Source: Desulfovibrio sp. (GTDB taxonomy: Bacteria > Desulfobacterota > Desulfovibrionia > Desulfovibrionales > Desulfovibrionaceae). From it: DNA of 34,080 nucleotides. The DNA is taken from positions 1 to 34,080 of the forward strand of contig JAILPJ010000083.1 of the NCBI GenBank assembly GCA_024699605.1, read 5' to 3'. The translations under genes and the position numbers were made by a program. Positions 25,291-33,864 of the stretch are shown here, one piece after another (position 1 is the first letter of the stretch; every line of letters begins with the position of its first letter). The notes beneath the pieces were generated by a model, which was given only the letters and a program-made list of their open reading frames with translations, had not been told where the DNA came from and made no database searches.

Positions 25291-27600
25291 ATGGATAGTG
25301 CACAAAACGCTTCTTCTCAGCCTGCGCCGGCTTCCAGCGCGGCTTCGGAAATATCCCAAGCGGCCACTACGTATTTGAACGAGCCTGCCTCCCAAGCCTC
25401 TGGTCTGAACAAAGCCCAGGAAGGCTCTGAGCTGAAGAGTAAAAGCGCCTCTGTAGGTCCTCTGCGTCCCAGTGACGTGGATTTCATGCCTTCTTTGTTG
25501 CGCAGTCTCTCGGTTCTGCTGCATCTCAAGGGCAAGCCTGTTTCCCCGCAATTTCTGATGACGGGATTGGGCGGAGTCAATATTTCGCCTCAGTCCTGCC
25601 TGAGAGCTGCGCGTAAGGCCGGCCTTTCGAGCAGCATCATGTACCGGCCGAGCCTTGAAAATATTCCTTCCCTGGTCTTCCCCTGTATTCTTTTGCTGAC
25701 CCACGACCGTTCCTGCGTCATTGTCTCGCGTCAGGGCGAGCAGTGCGAAGTCATTTTTCCCGAAACCGGTCAAACGGCTCAGACTGTCAATCTTGAGGAT
25801 TTGGCCAAGGAATACACTGGCTACGCCATTTTTGCCGCTCTGCCCAGGTCGCCTGAAGAGCGGGTGGAAAAGCTGACCTTATCCAAGGGCAAGCGCTGGT
25901 TCTGGGATGTTCTGCGTTACTACGCCCCCATTTACCGCCATGTGGCTCTGGCCAGTGTGGTCATCAATCTCATCGCCATTGCCTCGCCGCTCTTTGTGAT
26001 GAATGTCTATGACCGCGTGGTGCCCAACAACGCCTTTGAGACCCTCTGGGTTTTGGCCATCGGCATTCTGATCATCTATCTTTTCAACTACCTGTTGAGT
26101 AGTCTGCGTACGCATTTTGTGGATGTGGCCGGACGCAATGCCGATATTGTGCTTTCCAGCATGCTCATGGAGAAGGTGCTCTCCATGCGACTTGATGCCA
26201 AACCCGAATCCACAGGTGCCCTTGTCAATAACTTGCGAGAATTTGAGCAGCTGCGAGAATTCTTCAGCTCCTCAAGTATGCTCGCGTTGATTGACTTGCC
26301 CTTTCTCTTTATTTTCATCTTCCTGATAGCCTTTATTGGCGGCCCCGTAGTTTGTCTGCCGCTGATTGCCCTGCCGATCTTGCTCGCCATCGGCATTTGG
26401 CTGCAGTACCGCTCTCGCACCGTGGCCGAGGCCGGCTACAAGCAGAGCATGCAGAAAAATGCGCTGCTGGTGGAAATCGTCAACGGCATTGAAACCCTCA
26501 AAAGCTGCATGGCGGAAAACCGCATGCAACGGCTCTGGGAATCGGTGGTCGGTCTTTCCGCCAAATCAAGCAGTGAAGCCAAAAAATACAATAGTTTGGC
26601 CATCACCTCCTCCATGCTCGTGACACAGATTGTCACTGTGGCCATGATTATCTGGGGGGTCTACCTGATTGCCGACGGCGCCATGACCATGGGCGCACTC
26701 ATCGGCTGTAATATTCTGGTCGGTCGGGCTATGGCACCCATGCTGCAGATGGCGACGCTGCTGACGCGTTTGCAGAATTCCCAGATCACGCTGAAAAGCC
26801 TGGACATGCTCATGGAGTTGCCCTCGGAAAACCAGTCGGAGCGAACCTTAATGGATTTCGGCTCCCTCAGGCCTTCCTTTACCATGGAGGACGTCTCCTT
26901 TGCCTATCCCAATGCCAAGCGCCTTTCTCTGGACCATGTTTCCCTGCACGTGGAACCCGGGGAACGCGTGGGCATCATCGGTCCCATGGGCTCTGGCAAG
27001 AGTACGCTGGCCCGACTTTTTTTGGGACTTTACCAGCCGCGTGACGGTGCCGTGAAATTTGGCGACGTAGATATCCGTCAGTTGCCCATCAGCGATTTGC
27101 GTGGCCGCATTGGCGTGCTGCCTCAGGATGTGGTGCTCTTTTACGGCTCCATTCGCGACAATATCACCCTGGGCGACCCCACCATCAATGACCATATGAT
27201 CTTGCGGGCTGCGGCCATTGCCGGTGTCACTGATTTTCTGCGCAATAATCCCGCGGGTTTTGCGGCGCAGGTGGGCGAACAGGGTAAGGCTTTGTCCGGC
27301 GGACAAAGGCAGAGTGTTGCCCTGGCACGGGCTCTGGTCCGGGATCCGGAAATTTTGTTTCTCGATGAACCCACCAGCAATATGGACACCGATTCTGAGA
27401 TCATGCTGCAAAAACGACTGCTGGCTTCCTTGGGCGGCAAAACGCTCTTCCTTGTCACGCACAGGCTTTCGATGCTGCGTATCGTCGATCGTTTGATCGT
27501 CATGGAAAACGGCCAGATCAAGTTCGATGGGCCAAGAGACAGCATTCTCAAGGAATTGCGGGAGCAATCGGGTAAAAGGATTCAGGCCGCCCGCAAGTAG
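25291..27600 (+). CDS. Type I secretion ABC exporter with C39-like domain
   Basis: 769 residues in the HlyB/LapB layout. A C39-peptidase-like domain sits at about 60-190: the family's start (L-x-S-L-S-V-L-L-H-L-K-G-K-P-V-S-P-x-F) and L-R-A-A-R-K-A-G-L are present, but the catalytic Cys position is not cysteine, as in substrate-recognising, non-cleaving domains. The membrane domain spans about 205-510. The ATPase carries Walker A G-P-M-G-S-G-K-S-T at 564-572, signature L-S-G-G-Q-R-Q near 668-674 and Walker B I-L-F-L-D-E-P-T-S near 688-698. I choose ATG 25291, though a GTG at 25222 adds 23 residues; neither has a good ribosome site. It is 22 bases ahead of the adaptor gene. Confidence 0.93.
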   Translation: MDSAQNASSQPAPASSAASEISQAATTYLNEPASQASGLNKAQEGSELKSKSASVGPLRPSDVDFMPSLLRSLSVLLHLKGKPVSPQFLMTGLGGVNISPQSCLRAARKAGLSSSIMYRPSLENIPSLVFPCILLLTHDRSCVIVSRQGEQCEVIFPETGQTAQTVNLEDLAKEYTGYAIFAALPRSPEERVEKLTLSKGKRWFWDVLRYYAPIYRHVALASVVINLIAIASPLFVMNVYDRVVPNNAFETLWVLAIGILIIYLFNYLLSSLRTHFVDVAGRNADIVLSSMLMEKVLSMRLDAKPESTGALVNNLREFEQLREFFSSSSMLALIDLPFLFIFIFLIAFIGGPVVCLPLIALPILLAIGIWLQYRSRTVAEAGYKQSMQKNALLVEIVNGIETLKSCMAENRMQRLWESVVGLSAKSSSEAKKYNSLAITSSMLVTQIVTVAMIIWGVYLIADGAMTMGALIGCNILVGRAMAPMLQMATLLTRLQNSQITLKSLDMLMELPSENQSERTLMDFGSLRPSFTMEDVSFAYPNAKRLSLDHVSLHVEPGERVGIIGPMGSGKSTLARLFLGLYQPRDGAVKFGDVDIRQLPISDLRGRIGVLPQDVVLFYGSIRDNITLGDPTINDHMILRAAAIAGVTDFLRNNPAGFAAQVGEQGKALSGGQRQSVALARALVRDPEILFLDEPTSNMDTDSEIMLQKRLLASLGGKTLFLVTHRLSMLRIVDRLIVMENGQIKFDGPRDSILKELREQSGKRIQAARK

Positions 27601-27622
27601 CGGCAATTTGCGTGAGGTAGCT

Positions 27623-29488
27623 ATGTCAGAGAACGCCAATGCCAGCGAAGAGACGGCGCGTAACGTCAATGCCATCCGACTCGACGAAGTCAATGCCGGC
27701 GAGCTGAGGGCTAAGGATTTTCACGCTGAGAAGAACGCCTCATTATCCCTTTTGAACGATTCCACTCAGACTTCCAAGGTGCGTTTGCCTTTGCCGCCCA
27801 TGCCCGGTAGCAGCGACAAAATCGTCGGCAACCCTCTGGCCAAGATCAATCCCATGAAGATGGCTGTGCCGAGCACTTTTGACGCTGAAGAAGAGCAAAA
27901 GGCCAAAAAAGGCGGTTTTTTCGCTTTTCTCAAAGCGATTTTTGTGCGCGGCGACAAGGAGCAGTGTGCCGATATTGATCCGCTGAAAGCGGCTCGCGAT
28001 TTTTTGAACGAGCGGCAGGCGCCGGTTGCCGATGACAAGTCTTTGGGGGCACTGGCCAATCTGCAGCCAACAGGCTCAGCCCCTGTGCCAGGCCTTTTTG
28101 CCGCCATGGACGCGCCGCTGCGCGGTCTCTTGCCCGATGACATCAAATATACCAGTGAGGTGGATGCGGCCCTGATGCGCAGGCCAAGTCTTGGCGTGCG
28201 TGCTCTTTCCCTCTCAGTCTTCCTGATGTTTGTGGTGCTGATCATTTGGGCGGCCTTCGCCTATCTGGATGAAGTCACGCATGCCGAAGGAGCCGTGGTG
28301 GGCTCCCAGCGTACGCAGACCATTCAGAATCTCGAAGGCGGCATTTTGCGCTCCATTCTCGTCCACGAAGGCCAGGTTGTGGAAAAAAATATGGTGCTGG
28401 CGCAGTTGGATAATGAACTTGCGGAATCCTCCTTTCGCGATGCCGTGAACAAGACCATAGAAAATACCCTGGCTATCGAGCGCCTGGAAAGCGAGATGCA
28501 GGAAAAGGATCCGCAATTCCCCAGTGATCTGAATATCTGGGTTGCCAAGATCATTGGCCGCTATCCCGATGACAGGACGCTGAAGCGTGCCCAGCAGATT
28601 GTCCGAGATCAGGAGAATGCCTGGCAGAGCCGCAAGATTCAGCTGAGTGCGGAAATTGAGGTGCTCAAGTCACAGTACAATCAGCGCATGCACGAGGTGG
28701 CAGAACAGACCGCGCGCAAGAGTCAGTTGGACAAGAGCCTGGAACTGGCTGTGCAGCAGCGGGACACGGCCTACAATCTCGTACGGCACAATAATTTTTC
28801 GCGCATGGAGTATATCGGTCTTGAGCAGAAGGTGGTGGATCTGCAGGGACAGATTGATCAGCTGGCGGCCAGTATCCCCAAGGCCCATGCCGCGGCCGAG
28901 GAGAGCAAGCAGCGCATTGCTTCGCGTAAGGCCGAACAGCAGGCCGATATTTCTGCTGAAATCAATAAGCGCCGGCTGGAACTGATCAGTTTGCGTGAAA
29001 CCCTGGCCGCAGGCGGCGACCGCGTGACCAGAACGGAATTGCGTTCCCCTGTGCGCGGAACCGTCAAGCAGATCTATATCAATAGTGTCGGCGGCGTGGT
29101 CAAGCCCGGTGAATCCATCATGGATATTGTGCCCTTAGATGACACCCTGCTCGTTGAGGCGCGTGTCACCCCGCGGGATGTGGCCTTTCTGCGTCCGGGC
29201 CAGGAAGCCATCGTCAAAGTCTCGGCCTATGATTTCAATATTTACGGTGGTCTCGAGGGCAAGCTGGAGTCGATCAGTGCCGACACCATCGAAGATAAGC
29301 GCGGTGACTATTATTATGTGGTCAAGGTCCGCACACCCAAGACCAATATTGTCTATCACAATGAAGTTTTGCCCATCATTCCCGGTATGCTGGTCACGGC
29401 GGACATTCTCATTGGCAAGAAGACCGTTCTCGACTATCTGCTGAAACCCATCCTCAAGGCCAAGCAGAACGCACTGCGCGAGCGTTGA
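27623..29488 (+). CDS. HlyD-family membrane-fusion adaptor with a long cytoplasmic head
   Basis: 621 residues. The core is a type I secretion adaptor: one membrane helix at about 194-215, then an E-G-A-V-V-G-S-Q-R-T-Q-T-I-Q-N-L-E-G-G-I-L lipoyl-type half-motif, a long coiled-coil hairpin (about 285-450), the second half-motif (V-R-G-T-V-K-Q-I-Y-I-N-S-V-G-G-V-V-K) and a C-terminal beta domain ending L-L-K-P-I-L-K. The N-terminal part before the membrane helix is about 190 residues, against typically fewer than 60. It is polar, with a K-K-G-G-F-F-A-F-L-K-A-I-F helix-like stretch near 95. The ATG at 27623 follows GTGAGG. It lies between the exporter and the sensor gene with 21-22 base gaps. Confidence 0.93.
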   Translation: MSENANASEETARNVNAIRLDEVNAGELRAKDFHAEKNASLSLLNDSTQTSKVRLPLPPMPGSSDKIVGNPLAKINPMKMAVPSTFDAEEEQKAKKGGFFAFLKAIFVRGDKEQCADIDPLKAARDFLNERQAPVADDKSLGALANLQPTGSAPVPGLFAAMDAPLRGLLPDDIKYTSEVDAALMRRPSLGVRALSLSVFLMFVVLIIWAAFAYLDEVTHAEGAVVGSQRTQTIQNLEGGILRSILVHEGQVVEKNMVLAQLDNELAESSFRDAVNKTIENTLAIERLESEMQEKDPQFPSDLNIWVAKIIGRYPDDRTLKRAQQIVRDQENAWQSRKIQLSAEIEVLKSQYNQRMHEVAEQTARKSQLDKSLELAVQQRDTAYNLVRHNNFSRMEYIGLEQKVVDLQGQIDQLAASIPKAHAAAEESKQRIASRKAEQQADISAEINKRRLELISLRETLAAGGDRVTRTELRSPVRGTVKQIYINSVGGVVKPGESIMDIVPLDDTLLVEARVTPRDVAFLRPGQEAIVKVSAYDFNIYGGLEGKLESISADTIEDKRGDYYYVVKVRTPKTNIVYHNEVLPIIPGMLVTADILIGKKTVLDYLLKPILKAKQNALRER

Positions 29489-29509
29489 TAGAATAATAAG
29501 GGTAGCGTT

Positions 29510-31636
29510 ATGGCAAAAGGTAAAAAAAGCGCCACACTCATTGTGCTTTTTCTGTCGCTGGCCATTGTGCTCATTGTCTATGCGGCCAATTGGATTCTCC
29601 AGACGGCCTATACGCAGATGCGTCATGACACGGAGCAGAACCTGAAAACAGCGGCGACCCAGCAGGTGGCGCTGCTCACAGTCTGGTACGGCGCCATTTC
29701 CAGTCAGATCAAGTCCTTTGTGGATGTGGATATGCTGCGCCTTTTTGCCTCCGAAGTGGACTCCGCCAAGGTGGATGCGGATAAACTGCGGGCTTTTGCC
29801 TTCAACAAAGAGCAGGATGTCTCAGCCAAGGAAGCGGAAGCGTTGTCCGTGTTCAGTGCACGCATCCCGGGACTTCTGCAGCTGCTCAATGAATTTGTGA
29901 AGAAGAACAACTTCTTTTCCGCCTGTGTGCTGAATACGGATCTTGAACCGTATCTGCTCATGGAGGAGGAGCTCGAAATCACCGCTGAGCAAAAAGAGTA
30001 TCTGCGCAAGGCCCTGGAACAGCGCAAGCCTGTGGTCATGCCCATCCATAAGCTCGGCCGCGAGCTGGCGGTGGATATTGTCTTTCCCATTTTTGCGCCA
30101 CAGTATATTGATCAGAAGGGTGACCGAGTGGTGGCACTCTTTGTGGGCACCTGCAGCGTGCAGAAAGCGATTTCCGCCGTAGATCAAATCGATGCCGAGG
30201 GCTTTTTCACCTCAGCGGTTCTGGAATATCAGCATGGCGTGCTCGAGCTGATTGATCCGCTTTTCCCCGGTGGCCGCCGAGAGCTTCCCAAAGGCTGGGA
30301 AACCAAGGGCGATGGGCTGGGGCTTGCTGTGCGCAGTGAACCAACCCGCCTGGAAAAACCCGTTTTGGCCTATACGCTGGCTTTGCCCGTCAATGATCTG
30401 CCGTGGTTTGTGCTTGAGGGTATCCGTACGGGCGTTGCGGAGGCCTCGTTCTTGCGTTTCCGCAAAAATATCTATGTGGGTGCCGGGCTTTTGATCTCCC
30501 TGACCGTCATCCTCATTGCCGCTCTCTGGTGGTGGATTGTGGGGCGCAGGGAACGTGCCCTGGCCGATCAGATGCGTAAGCTCTATATCATCGCCAATGA
30601 GCAGAAGCAGATCCTCGATGGCGTGAACACCGCCTTGTCTGCAGGCATTATCCTCAATGACCTTTCGGGCAAGATTTATTATGTCAATCAGAAATACGCG
30701 GATATGGCGCGCATGGCGCCAGAACGCATGACCGGCATGCAGTATACGCAGCTGCCCTACGAATTGGCGCGCAGCCTGGTGACGCACACTATTGCCATTA
30801 ATGAAAAGCCAGAACTGACCAATTTCACAGAAATTCTCTCTATTGCCGACAGCGCCAGGCATTATCTGACGGCCTGTTCTCCCTGTGTGGATGAGAAGAA
30901 CTGCCTGATGGGCATGGTTTCCGTCTACAGCGATATCACTGAACTCATTGAGGCTCAGAATAAGGCCCAGCGTATGGTGCGTCAGACCGTGGCGGTGCTC
31001 GTGCGAGCCATTGAAGCCATTGACCCCTATCTCTGCGGACAGTCGGACAGCACGGGGACTCTGGCCATCAGCCTGGTGCGTTTTCTGCAGCAGGACGATG
31101 CCGAGGCCGTGGCCACCTTACGCATAGCGGCCAGTCTTTCGCAGATCGGAATGATTCAGTTGCCGCGTTCGTTGCTTTTGAAGACCGGCATGCTTTCGCC
31201 CGAGGAACGTCTGGAGATGCAAAAGCACGTGGAATACGCGCGCTCGGCCTTGAAGGGTGTGGATTTCGGTCTGCCGGTGCTTGAGGCCATTACGCAGATG
31301 TACGAGCGTATTGACGGTTCCGGCTATCCCAATCATCTCAAAGGCGACGAAATCTGTTTTAATGCCCGCATTTTAGCTGTGGCCAATACCTTCTGCGCGC
31401 TGATGCGTCCGCGTTCCTACCGCACAGCCCATACCACTGAAAGCGCTTTGGAAATCTTTGAGATGAAGCCCTATAAGTACGATCCCAAGGTGACGCAGGC
31501 TTTGCGTGACTATCTTTTGACTGAAGACGGCAAGGTCTTTTTGCAGAAGCTGATGGGACGAAGTCAGGAAACGCTGCCAGAGACCGAAAAAAAGCCTGAG
31601 ACCGAAAAAAAGACGGAGGCCGCAGCCTCCGCCTGA
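29510..31636 (+). CDS. Membrane PAS protein with a degenerate HD-GYP domain
   Basis: 708 residues: membrane helix at about 9-31, an extracytoplasmic sensor region to about 318, a second helix at about 319-345, a PAS domain (about 355-480; it contains a C-x2-C-x5-C cluster near 455), then an HD-GYP-type domain (about 490-680). The G-S-G-Y-P of the GYP motif is present (603-607). The metal ligands are mostly gone: the H-D of the name is S-Q (in A-S-L-S-Q-I-G-M-I, near 540), the usual G-H-S is G-Q-S, the H-H-E is M-Y-E and the later A-D is A-N. Hydrolysis of cyclic di-GMP is therefore unlikely, while binding remains possible. The tail repeats E-T-E-K-K. It has AAGGG upstream and is the last gene of the secretion operon, 21 bases after the adaptor. 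Confidence 0.9.
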   Translation: MAKGKKSATLIVLFLSLAIVLIVYAANWILQTAYTQMRHDTEQNLKTAATQQVALLTVWYGAISSQIKSFVDVDMLRLFASEVDSAKVDADKLRAFAFNKEQDVSAKEAEALSVFSARIPGLLQLLNEFVKKNNFFSACVLNTDLEPYLLMEEELEITAEQKEYLRKALEQRKPVVMPIHKLGRELAVDIVFPIFAPQYIDQKGDRVVALFVGTCSVQKAISAVDQIDAEGFFTSAVLEYQHGVLELIDPLFPGGRRELPKGWETKGDGLGLAVRSEPTRLEKPVLAYTLALPVNDLPWFVLEGIRTGVAEASFLRFRKNIYVGAGLLISLTVILIAALWWWIVGRRERALADQMRKLYIIANEQKQILDGVNTALSAGIILNDLSGKIYYVNQKYADMARMAPERMTGMQYTQLPYELARSLVTHTIAINEKPELTNFTEILSIADSARHYLTACSPCVDEKNCLMGMVSVYSDITELIEAQNKAQRMVRQTVAVLVRAIEAIDPYLCGQSDSTGTLAISLVRFLQQDDAEAVATLRIAASLSQIGMIQLPRSLLLKTGMLSPEERLEMQKHVEYARSALKGVDFGLPVLEAITQMYERIDGSGYPNHLKGDEICFNARILAVANTFCALMRPRSYRTAHTTESALEIFEMKPYKYDPKVTQALRDYLLTEDGKVFLQKLMGRSQETLPETEKKPETEKKTEAAASA

Positions 31637-31667
31637 TATCCAAGAAGCCTTAGGTTCTGCTCATCGC

Positions 31668-32348
31668 CTAATACGATGACAGGCTTGCGTGTGGGGCAAT
31701 GAGTATTTGGCAGCCTGGCTGAACCTTTTGCAGCAGACGGCGCATCATTGCTTCCTCGATGGCTACGCAGCCAGCGGTTGCGGGTTTTGACCCCATGCAG
31801 TGCAGGAAAATGGCCGAGCCGAGATTGGGGTGGCCCTGGGCATTGTAGCTAATGGCCAGAGCGTAGGCGTACTGTACGGGATAATCGCTGAGATGCTCAC
31901 TTTGGCGCTGTGAGGCTGGGGGCAGGTTTTTGCGCAAGACCAGCTGATTATAGGTCGGGGATTGGCTGTCGCCGTCCCAGAAGAGATCGTCTGTAACGTT
32001 GATGTACTCCATGGCGCAGCCTGGGTTTGGCTGCAAGCCAAAGGCATGGGTGAAATGGAAAACGCCGATGGGGGTTTTCCCATCGCCTTCCCACTCCTTG
32101 CCAAGGCCATTGCGGCCGATATAGGCCTTGGTGGAAAAGTGTTTGACCCACTGGCCGTGTTCTTTGGCAAAGAAAGAAAGGATGGTCTCGTTCTGGCTGA
32201 TGACGTCCACGAGGACGATCTGCTGGGCCTTTTGTGCCAGATGCAGCTGACTGAGCTGAGCGGTGGAAAGAGAAGAAGGCCGCAGGGCATAGTGGAAGAA
32301 GAGCATAAGGACAAAGACGAGAACCGCTAACAGGATAAATTTTTTCAT
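31668..32348 (-). CDS. L,D-transpeptidase (YkuD domain)
   Basis: 226 residues. A single N-terminal membrane anchor (4-20) is followed by a YkuD catalytic domain outside the membrane. The family forms 3-3 peptidoglycan cross-links or attaches proteins to the wall. Substrate segment G-D-G-K-T-P-I-G-V-F is at 88-97. The active-site motif is H183-C-M-G-S ... A-G-C194, with His and Cys as catalytic residues. The start ATG 32348 has a weak ribosome site; an upstream in-frame start at 32429 adds 27 polar residues outside the domain. It converges with the sensor gene, and a link to the secretion system is not evident. Confidence 0.9.
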   Translation of the reverse strand: MKKFILLAVLVFVLMLFFHYALRPSSLSTAQLSQLHLAQKAQQIVLVDVISQNETILSFFAKEHGQWVKHFSTKAYIGRNGLGKEWEGDGKTPIGVFHFTHAFGLQPNPGCAMEYINVTDDLFWDGDSQSPTYNQLVLRKNLPPASQRQSEHLSDYPVQYAYALAISYNAQGHPNLGSAIFLHCMGSKPATAGCVAIEEAMMRRLLQKVQPGCQILIAPHASLSSY

Positions 32349-32580
32349 AGTGTTCTGGCCGTTTTTCCGCTGGGAGCGGTTTGGCCACTCCTTGTGTGCT
32401 AGAGGTTGTGCAAGGCCTTGTTGGTACAAGGCAGCAATGGATTTTGTATGTTGGCAGCAAGTCTTTCGTCAAATGTGAGGCCAAGCTTGTTTTGAGGCCT
32501 GCGTGGATGAGGGCATTGGGGCCGCTTTGAATCCTGCGATGTTTGAGCGAGCGCTCGTAGCTTGGCTGCTCTTGAGGCAG

Positions 32581-32788
32581 GATGATGAGGCTGTGAATGG
32601 CACGCCGCTTGATGCGTGAAGAAGGTATTTTGGCTGGTATCTCCAGTGGCGCCAATGTGGCAGCGGCTCTGCGCATGGCTGAGCGCGAGGAAATGCGCGG
32701 CAAAACCATTGTCAGCGTGATCTGTGACCGTGGTGAACGCTATCTTTTCACAGCGCTTTTTGCCGAGCTTTTTCTGCTCGAAGCATAA
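32581..32788 (+). pseudogene. Cysteine synthase, C-terminal remnant
   Basis: A frame reading [28 protein letters not shown] sequence and [18 protein letters not shown] runs from 32600 to the stop at 32788. It is the C-terminal part of CysK/CysM cysteine synthases. Just upstream, D-D-E-A-V-N (32581-32598) fits the same protein in another frame, so one extra base near 32599 breaks it; weaker similarity (G-I-G-A-A-L-N-P) extends to about 32515. The PLP-lysine half is absent. This is a relic, not a working gene. Confidence 0.8.
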
Positions 32789-32893
32789 TCTTTTTTGCTA
32801 CGGCGACGATAAAATGCATACAGTCGTGTGAGCAAAAACGGAAAGACCCGTAGCACGGTCTGAGCTAATCAGTTGATACGCGATGGAGCTTTT

Positions 32894-33835
32894 ATGTCAC
32901 AGACAAATATTCTTCTTGAATCTGGCACCAATGAGCTCGAGATTGTCGAGTTTTATGTCAATCAGGACGGCTATCGCGCCCATTATGGTATCAATGTGGC
33001 CAAAGTCGTCGAGATCATCCGTTGTCAGCCTGTGACGGCTATGCCCGAAATGCGGCATCCCGCCATTCGTGGCGCATTTTCCCATCGAAACGGACGTATC
33101 GTGCCGCTCATCGATATGGCTCAGTTTCTGGGCAATGACTGCGTAGACAATGAAGACGCCAAGGTCATTGTCACGGAATTCAATACGGTTTTCACGGCGT
33201 TTCTGGTTTCAGGCGTCAACCGTATTTACCGGCTGAGCTGGACCGAGGTGGAGGCGCCCGGCAATTTCCTGCAGAATGTCAGCCGCAGCTCTGTGGTCGG
33301 CGTTGTGCGCCTGGAAGAGCGGGTGGTCTTTCTGCTTGATCTCGAGGCTATTGTGGCAGAGCTTGAGCCGAGTATGGCCATTTCTTTTGAAGGCACCATG
33401 GCCAAGCCCACAGAGCATAAAACCTACAATATTCTCCACGTGGATGATTCTCACAGCATTCGGAATCTGGTCTACGATCTCTTCAAAAAGGAAGGGCATT
33501 TCAACGTGGAGCAACGGGTCAATGGCCAAGACGCCTGGACCTATTTGACGGAACTGAAGGCGCGCTGCGAAAGCGAGGGGAAGGATATTACCGATTATCT
33601 GCAGGGCATTATTTCCGATATTGAAATGCCTTTTATGGACGGACTCAATCTCTGCAAACGCGTTAAGGAAGATGTGGTCTTGAAAAAATTGCCCGTGGCC
33701 ATTTTCTCGTCCATGATCAACGAGCCATTGGCCAGAAAATGCGAATCCGTGGGCGCAGACGCCCAGTTCGCAAAACCGGATATGCGCGTGCTTTCCGATA
33801 AAATGCTTGAGATGATTGAAAACGCTCACTTTTAG
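32894..33835 (+). CDS. cheV: Chemotaxis coupling-response protein CheV
   Basis: 313 residues. A CheW-like coupling domain (about 15-160: V-V-E-I-I-R, R-H-P-A-I-R-G-A-F, P-L-I-D-M) precedes a receiver domain (about 178-313). The receiver is complete: acidic pair D184-D185, phospho-acceptor D242 in I-S-D-I-E-M-P-F-M-D-G, S272 and K294. CheV proteins tie receptors to the CheA kinase and are adjusted by phosphorylation. The start ATG 32894 follows GGAG by 6 bases, so it is preferred over 32873. No other chemotaxis gene is visible here, so it is a stand-alone copy. Confidence 0.96.
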   Translation: MSQTNILLESGTNELEIVEFYVNQDGYRAHYGINVAKVVEIIRCQPVTAMPEMRHPAIRGAFSHRNGRIVPLIDMAQFLGNDCVDNEDAKVIVTEFNTVFTAFLVSGVNRIYRLSWTEVEAPGNFLQNVSRSSVVGVVRLEERVVFLLDLEAIVAELEPSMAISFEGTMAKPTEHKTYNILHVDDSHSIRNLVYDLFKKEGHFNVEQRVNGQDAWTYLTELKARCESEGKDITDYLQGIISDIEMPFMDGLNLCKRVKEDVVLKKLPVAIFSSMINEPLARKCESVGADAQFAKPDMRVLSDKMLEMIENAHF

Positions 33836-33864
33836 TAACCTGAAAGCTGGATAATGCTCACTAG

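Noticed and set aside
31614..31631. CGGAGGC/GCCTCCG hairpin as a terminator of the sensor gene
   Set aside because: It lies inside the last codons and is not followed by a T run; a real terminator for this operon was not found.
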